DNA of 64,000 nt from Zeimonas sp964481165 (lineage in GTDB: Bacteria; Pseudomonadota; Gammaproteobacteria; Burkholderiales; Burkholderiaceae_E): assembly GCA_964481165.1 (NCBI GenBank), contig CAYZYC010000001.1:12431-76430 (forward strand), given 5' to 3'. Position 1 is the first letter of the stretch, and the number at the start of each line of letters is the position of its first letter. Positions 61,326-64,000 of the stretch are shown here, one piece after another. The position numbers were made by a program, and so were the translations under genes. The notes below the pieces were generated by a model. The model saw nothing but the letters and a program-made list of their open reading frames with translations. It was not told where the DNA came from and searched no databases.

Positions 61326-61460
61326 GACGGTATCTCCTGTTCAGTCGGCGATTGCAGCAAGCCGCATGCCGGACATCCGGGCACGAAGTACCATCGCCGG
61401 ATCTCGTCGAACGGCCGTGGAGCTCGGCATCGAAGCGCACGAGATCACGAACGATGCGAG

Positions 61461-63236
61461 ATGCCGGCCATGACGATCGAAATCGCGTTGGTTCTCTCCA
61501 TCGCGCTGGCCGCGGTGATCCTGTTCGCCACGGAAAAGCTGCGGATCGACGCCGTGGCGCTGCTGGTGCTGGCCGGCCTCGCGCTGACCGGACTCGTCGA
61601 CACGCAACAGGCGCTCAGCGGATTCAGCAACTCCGCCACGCTCACGGTTGCCGCCATGTTCGTACTCGCGGCCGGGCTGCAGAACAGCGGTGCGCTGGCG
61701 GGAATCGGCACACTGCTGGGCCGCGCCCGCTCGCCGCTGCAGTTCCTCCTGATCCTGTTCGTCGTGCTGGCGGTGATCGCGCCCTTCGTCAACAACACGG
61801 CGGTCGTGGCCGTGATGATGCCGATCGTGATGACGGCGACGGCCGGCATCGGGATGTCCGCATCGAAGGCACTGATCCCGCTGTCGTACGTATCGCAGAT
61901 GGCCGGCGTCTGCACGCTCGTCGGCAGCTCGACCAACCTGCTGGTCAACGGCATGGCGCGGGATCTCGGACATCCCGGTTTCACGATGTTCGAGTTCACG
62001 TCGCTGGGGGTCATCTGCCTGGCGGCGGGCTGCCTCTACCTGCTCACGGTCGGGCGCTGGCTGCTGCCGGACGCGCGCAGCGCGGAACTGGTCGAACATT
62101 ACGAACTGGGAAAGTACATCACCGAACTGCGGGTCATGCCGGAATCGTCGCTGATCGGCACCTCGGTCGGCGAAGCGCGGCTCGGCGAAGAGTTCGGCGT
62201 CTACGTGCTGGAACTGCTGCGCGGCGACCGGAAGGTCTGGTCGCCCAGGTCGCAGACGCTGGAAGAAGGCGACGTCCTGCTGGCGCGAGGCGACTGGTCG
62301 AAACTGGACGAGCTTCGCAAGCGCGCCGGACTGGAGGTGAACGCGGAGTTCAAGCTCAGGCAACGTTCGTTCGAGGAAGTCGACCAGGTCCTGACCGAAG
62401 TGATGATCGCGCCTCGCTCGCGCGTAATCGGCAGCACGCTCGGCATGCTGGATCTCACGTGGGACCACAACACGACGGCGCTCGCCATACATCGGCGCGG
62501 CCAGGTCCTGCGCGACGAGTTGCGCAACGTGCACCTGCAGGTCGGCGACATCCTGCTGATGCTCATCCCCGAATCCGGCATGGCCGCGTTGCGCAGGGAC
62601 ACGAACGTGATCGTGCTTTCCGAGCGGGAACCCGAGCGACCCCGCGGCTGGCGTGCGCCGTTCGCGCTGGCGACGATGGCGCTGGTCATCGGCGTGTCGG
62701 CCGCCGGTTGGGCACCCATCGCGATCACGTCGCTCGCCGGCGCCGTCGCGCTGACGCTGGCCGGCTGCCTGGACGCGGAGGAGGTCTACGACGCGATCGA
62801 CTGGCGCATCATCGTGCTGATGGCCGGCCTGCTGCCGCTGGGCATCGCGATGAGCCAGACCGGAGCGGCCGCGTACATCGTCGAGAACACCGTCGGGCTG
62901 GCCAGCCCGTACGGGCCGCTGACGGTGCTCGCGGTGTTGTACCTGATGGCGATCCTGCTGTCGGAGTTCATGAGCAATGCGGCGGCCGCGGTGCTGCTCA
63001 CGCCGGTCGGCATTTCCACGGCCAGGTTGATGGACGTGGACGCGACTCCCTTCCTGATCGCCGTCACCTTCGCCGCTTCGACCAGCTTCGCCACGCCGAT
63101 GGGCTACCAGACCAACACCATGGTGTACGGAGCAGGCGGCTACAGGTTCGTCGATTTCGTCAAGGTCGGGCTGCCGCTGAACCTGATCTTCTGGGGAGTG
63201 GGCATGGCCTTCATTCCGGTGTTCTGGCCGTTCTGA
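61461..63236 (+). CDS. SLC13/DASS-family transporter with two TrkA-C domains
   Basis: The 591-residue membrane protein has about 11-12 helices split by a cytosolic region. The N-terminal half contains V-N-N-T-A-V-V-A-V-M-M-P (helical hairpin) and V-G-S-S-T-N-L-L-V (substrate loop). Residues 215-385 hold two RCK_C/TrkA-C domains (L-E-E-G-D-V-L-L-A-R-G; L-Q-V-G-D-I-L-L-M-L). The C-terminal half repeats S-N-A-A-A-A-V-L-L-T-P and T-P-M-G-Y-Q-T-N. Such proteins carry anions (dicarboxylate, sulfate) with Na+, the RCK_C domains likely sensing a nucleotide or substrate. ATG 61461 or ATG 61470 could start it. Confidence 0.9.
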   Translation: MPAMTIEIALVLSIALAAVILFATEKLRIDAVALLVLAGLALTGLVDTQQALSGFSNSATLTVAAMFVLAAGLQNSGALAGIGTLLGRARSPLQFLLILFVVLAVIAPFVNNTAVVAVMMPIVMTATAGIGMSASKALIPLSYVSQMAGVCTLVGSSTNLLVNGMARDLGHPGFTMFEFTSLGVICLAAGCLYLLTVGRWLLPDARSAELVEHYELGKYITELRVMPESSLIGTSVGEARLGEEFGVYVLELLRGDRKVWSPRSQTLEEGDVLLARGDWSKLDELRKRAGLEVNAEFKLRQRSFEEVDQVLTEVMIAPRSRVIGSTLGMLDLTWDHNTTALAIHRRGQVLRDELRNVHLQVGDILLMLIPESGMAALRRDTNVIVLSEREPERPRGWRAPFALATMALVIGVSAAGWAPIAITSLAGAVALTLAGCLDAEEVYDAIDWRIIVLMAGLLPLGIAMSQTGAAAYIVENTVGLASPYGPLTVLAVLYLMAILLSEFMSNAAAAVLLTPVGISTARLMDVDATPFLIAVTFAASTSFATPMGYQTNTMVYGAGGYRFVDFVKVGLPLNLIFWGVGMAFIPVFWPF

Positions 63237-63311
63237 CGCGGTTCACCTGTCGAGCGGCGGCGCGATGGCAAACTCCGCTGCAAGCGAGCATTTGCCGGGA
63301 GTGCATGTCCG

Positions 63312-63749
63312 ATGTCCGAAGCACGGATCACCTATCGCGGCACGGTCTATCCGTGGCACTGCGATCACATGGGCCACATGAACGTGATGTGGTACGTCGG
63401 CAAGTTCGACGAAGCGACGTGGCAACTGTTCACCGCGCTCGGCGCCGGGCCGTCGTTCCTGCGAAGCGAAAACCGCGGCATGGCGGCGGTCGACCAGCGC
63501 ATCCGCTACCGTCGCGAGCTGTACTCCGGCGACGTCGTCACGGTGCGCAGCGAGGTGCTCGAAGTCCGGGACAAGAGCATCCGCTTCGTCCACGAGATGC
63601 GGCGCGACGACGACGGCGAGGTGGCGGCTGTGACGGTCCTCGTCGGCGTGCACATCGACACGACGCTGCGGCGCGCCTGCCCGATCCCGGACGCGGTGCG
63701 CAGCGCGGCCGAGCAGTGGCTGTCGCCGGATCCGTCGCGCTGGGAGTGA
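63312..63749 (+). CDS. Acyl-CoA thioesterase, 4-hydroxybenzoyl-CoA thioesterase-like hotdog
   Basis: The 145-residue hotdog protein starts with V-Y-P-W-H-C-D-H-M-G-H-M-N-V-M-W-Y, where Asp in D-H-M-G-H is the catalytic residue of the 4HBT/YbgC group. Q-R-I-R-Y-R-R-E-L-Y-S-G-D-V-V near 60 is typical of the second half. It hydrolyses acyl- or aryl-CoA thioesters. It lies next to a phenol-hydroxylase-type gene, so an aromatic acyl-CoA is possible, as inference. Confidence 0.88.
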   Translation: MSEARITYRGTVYPWHCDHMGHMNVMWYVGKFDEATWQLFTALGAGPSFLRSENRGMAAVDQRIRYRRELYSGDVVTVRSEVLEVRDKSIRFVHEMRRDDDGEVAAVTVLVGVHIDTTLRRACPIPDAVRSAAEQWLSPDPSRWE

Positions 63750-63768
63750 TCGGTGCGTGCCCGCCGAC

Positions 63769-64000
63769 TCAGTTGCGCGCGCGCAGCACGCCCGCGAAGT
63801 ACGCAGCCAGTTCGTCGCGGGCCGACAGCGGCAGGACGTGGCCCACGTACTGGTCGGGCCGCACGATGATCATGCAGCCCGCGGCTCGGTCGATGCCGCG
63901 CATCGCGTAGATGTCCTCGCCGCGCCTGGCGTCGACGCAGAAGACCTTCTCGTAGTCGCACAGCCCGTAGCGCCCCACGTGCGGACGCAGCAGCGTCGGC
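63769..64000 (-). CDS. FAD-dependent phenol-2-monooxygenase-type enzyme, C-terminal end (partial)
   Basis: Only the last 76 codons are in the window; the gene continues past position 64000. The frame reads P-T-L-L-R-P-H-V-G-R-Y-G-L-C, then E-D-I-Y-A-M-R-G-I-D-R-A-A-G-C-M-I-I-V-R-P-D-Q-Y-V-G. The R-P-D-Q-Y-V block after a thioredoxin-like strand is typical of the phenol hydroxylase C-terminal dimerisation domain found in class A flavin monooxygenases acting on phenols or 3-hydroxybenzoate. The FAD-binding part lies outside, so substrate cannot be judged. Confidence 0.78.
   Translation of the reverse strand, partial: PTLLRPHVGRYGLCDYEKVFCVDARRGEDIYAMRGIDRAAGCMIIVRPDQYVGHVLPLSARDELAAYFAGVLRARN

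Overview
The window is a gene-dense, GC-rich chromosomal segment. Its gene families and neighbourhoods (YgfZ next to a DUF4936-like gene and divergent from mltG-tmk-holB-pilZ-tatD; msrB-yciB-bolA-ppiC; a YdiJ-type dehydrogenase; Xre-MbcA/RES toxin-antitoxin) point to a betaproteobacterium, probably Burkholderiales. That placement is inferred from gene content, not from a marker gene. I see no rRNA, tRNA, CRISPR array, prophage or insertion sequence. No stretch without a gene exceeds 300 bases.

Layout. 1-184: 3' end of a fumarase/aspartase-type lyase. 406-1586: Xre-MbcA antitoxin and RES toxin. 1620-6055: GST, SDR, patatin-like hydrolase and gshA. 6092-9498: AraC-type regulator divergent from a TPR protein, then an L,D-transpeptidase-like lipoprotein. 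9574-16795: secreted Ser/Thr-rich protein, YdiJ-like D-2-hydroxyacid dehydrogenase divergent from serine-glyoxylate aminotransferase, DUF937, RlmJ, DM13 and DUF488 proteins. 16899-23009: P2-type cation ATPase, Ku, an HTH-TPR protein and an ABC1/AarF kinase. 23094-29327: large hybrid histidine kinase, a 3-hydroxyisobutyrate-dehydrogenase-like enzyme, DoxX and a ZIP transporter. 29342-37628 (minus): a long co-oriented run mltG-tmk-holB-pilZ-tatD-ankyrin-MacAB-type exporter. 37683-40036: ygfZ, a DUF4936-like gene and an NRDE protein. 40023-48427 (minus): a catabolic run with FadB-type multifunctional protein, thiolase, DhlA-like haloalkane dehalogenase, two SDRs, an MDR reductase, an HSL-type esterase and a GNAT. 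48612-52492 (minus): acnA and trpS, overlapping. 52590-55013: two small envelope proteins and an AlkK-like acyl-CoA synthetase. 55167-59078: selO-msrB, a previously hidden 42-residue ORF, yciB-bolA-ppiC. 59088-60146: an alkylguanine-DNA alkyltransferase/TadA fusion. 60241-64000: ArsC-like, DUF2853, a frameshifted acidic protein, a DASS/TrkA-C transporter, a hotdog thioesterase and the 3' end of a phenol-hydroxylase-type flavoprotein.

How the genes work together. Many neighbours overlap by 4 bases (ATGA, GTGA or TTGA), which suggests translational coupling: SDR/GST, antitoxin/toxin, Ku/HTH-TPR, mltG/tmk/holB, ygfZ/DUF4936, esterase/GNAT, acnA/trpS, selO/msrB and yciB/bolA. The most unusual object is the single open frame joining an O6-alkylguanine-DNA alkyltransferase domain, catalytic Cys kept, to a complete tRNA adenosine deaminase. 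Other items of note are the dehalogenase inside a beta-oxidation-like operon, an inverted repeat spanning the promoter -10 and ribosome binding site of the toxin-antitoxin pair, tandem repeats in two divergent control regions, and a small ORF with a good Shine-Dalgarno sequence at 57173-57301.
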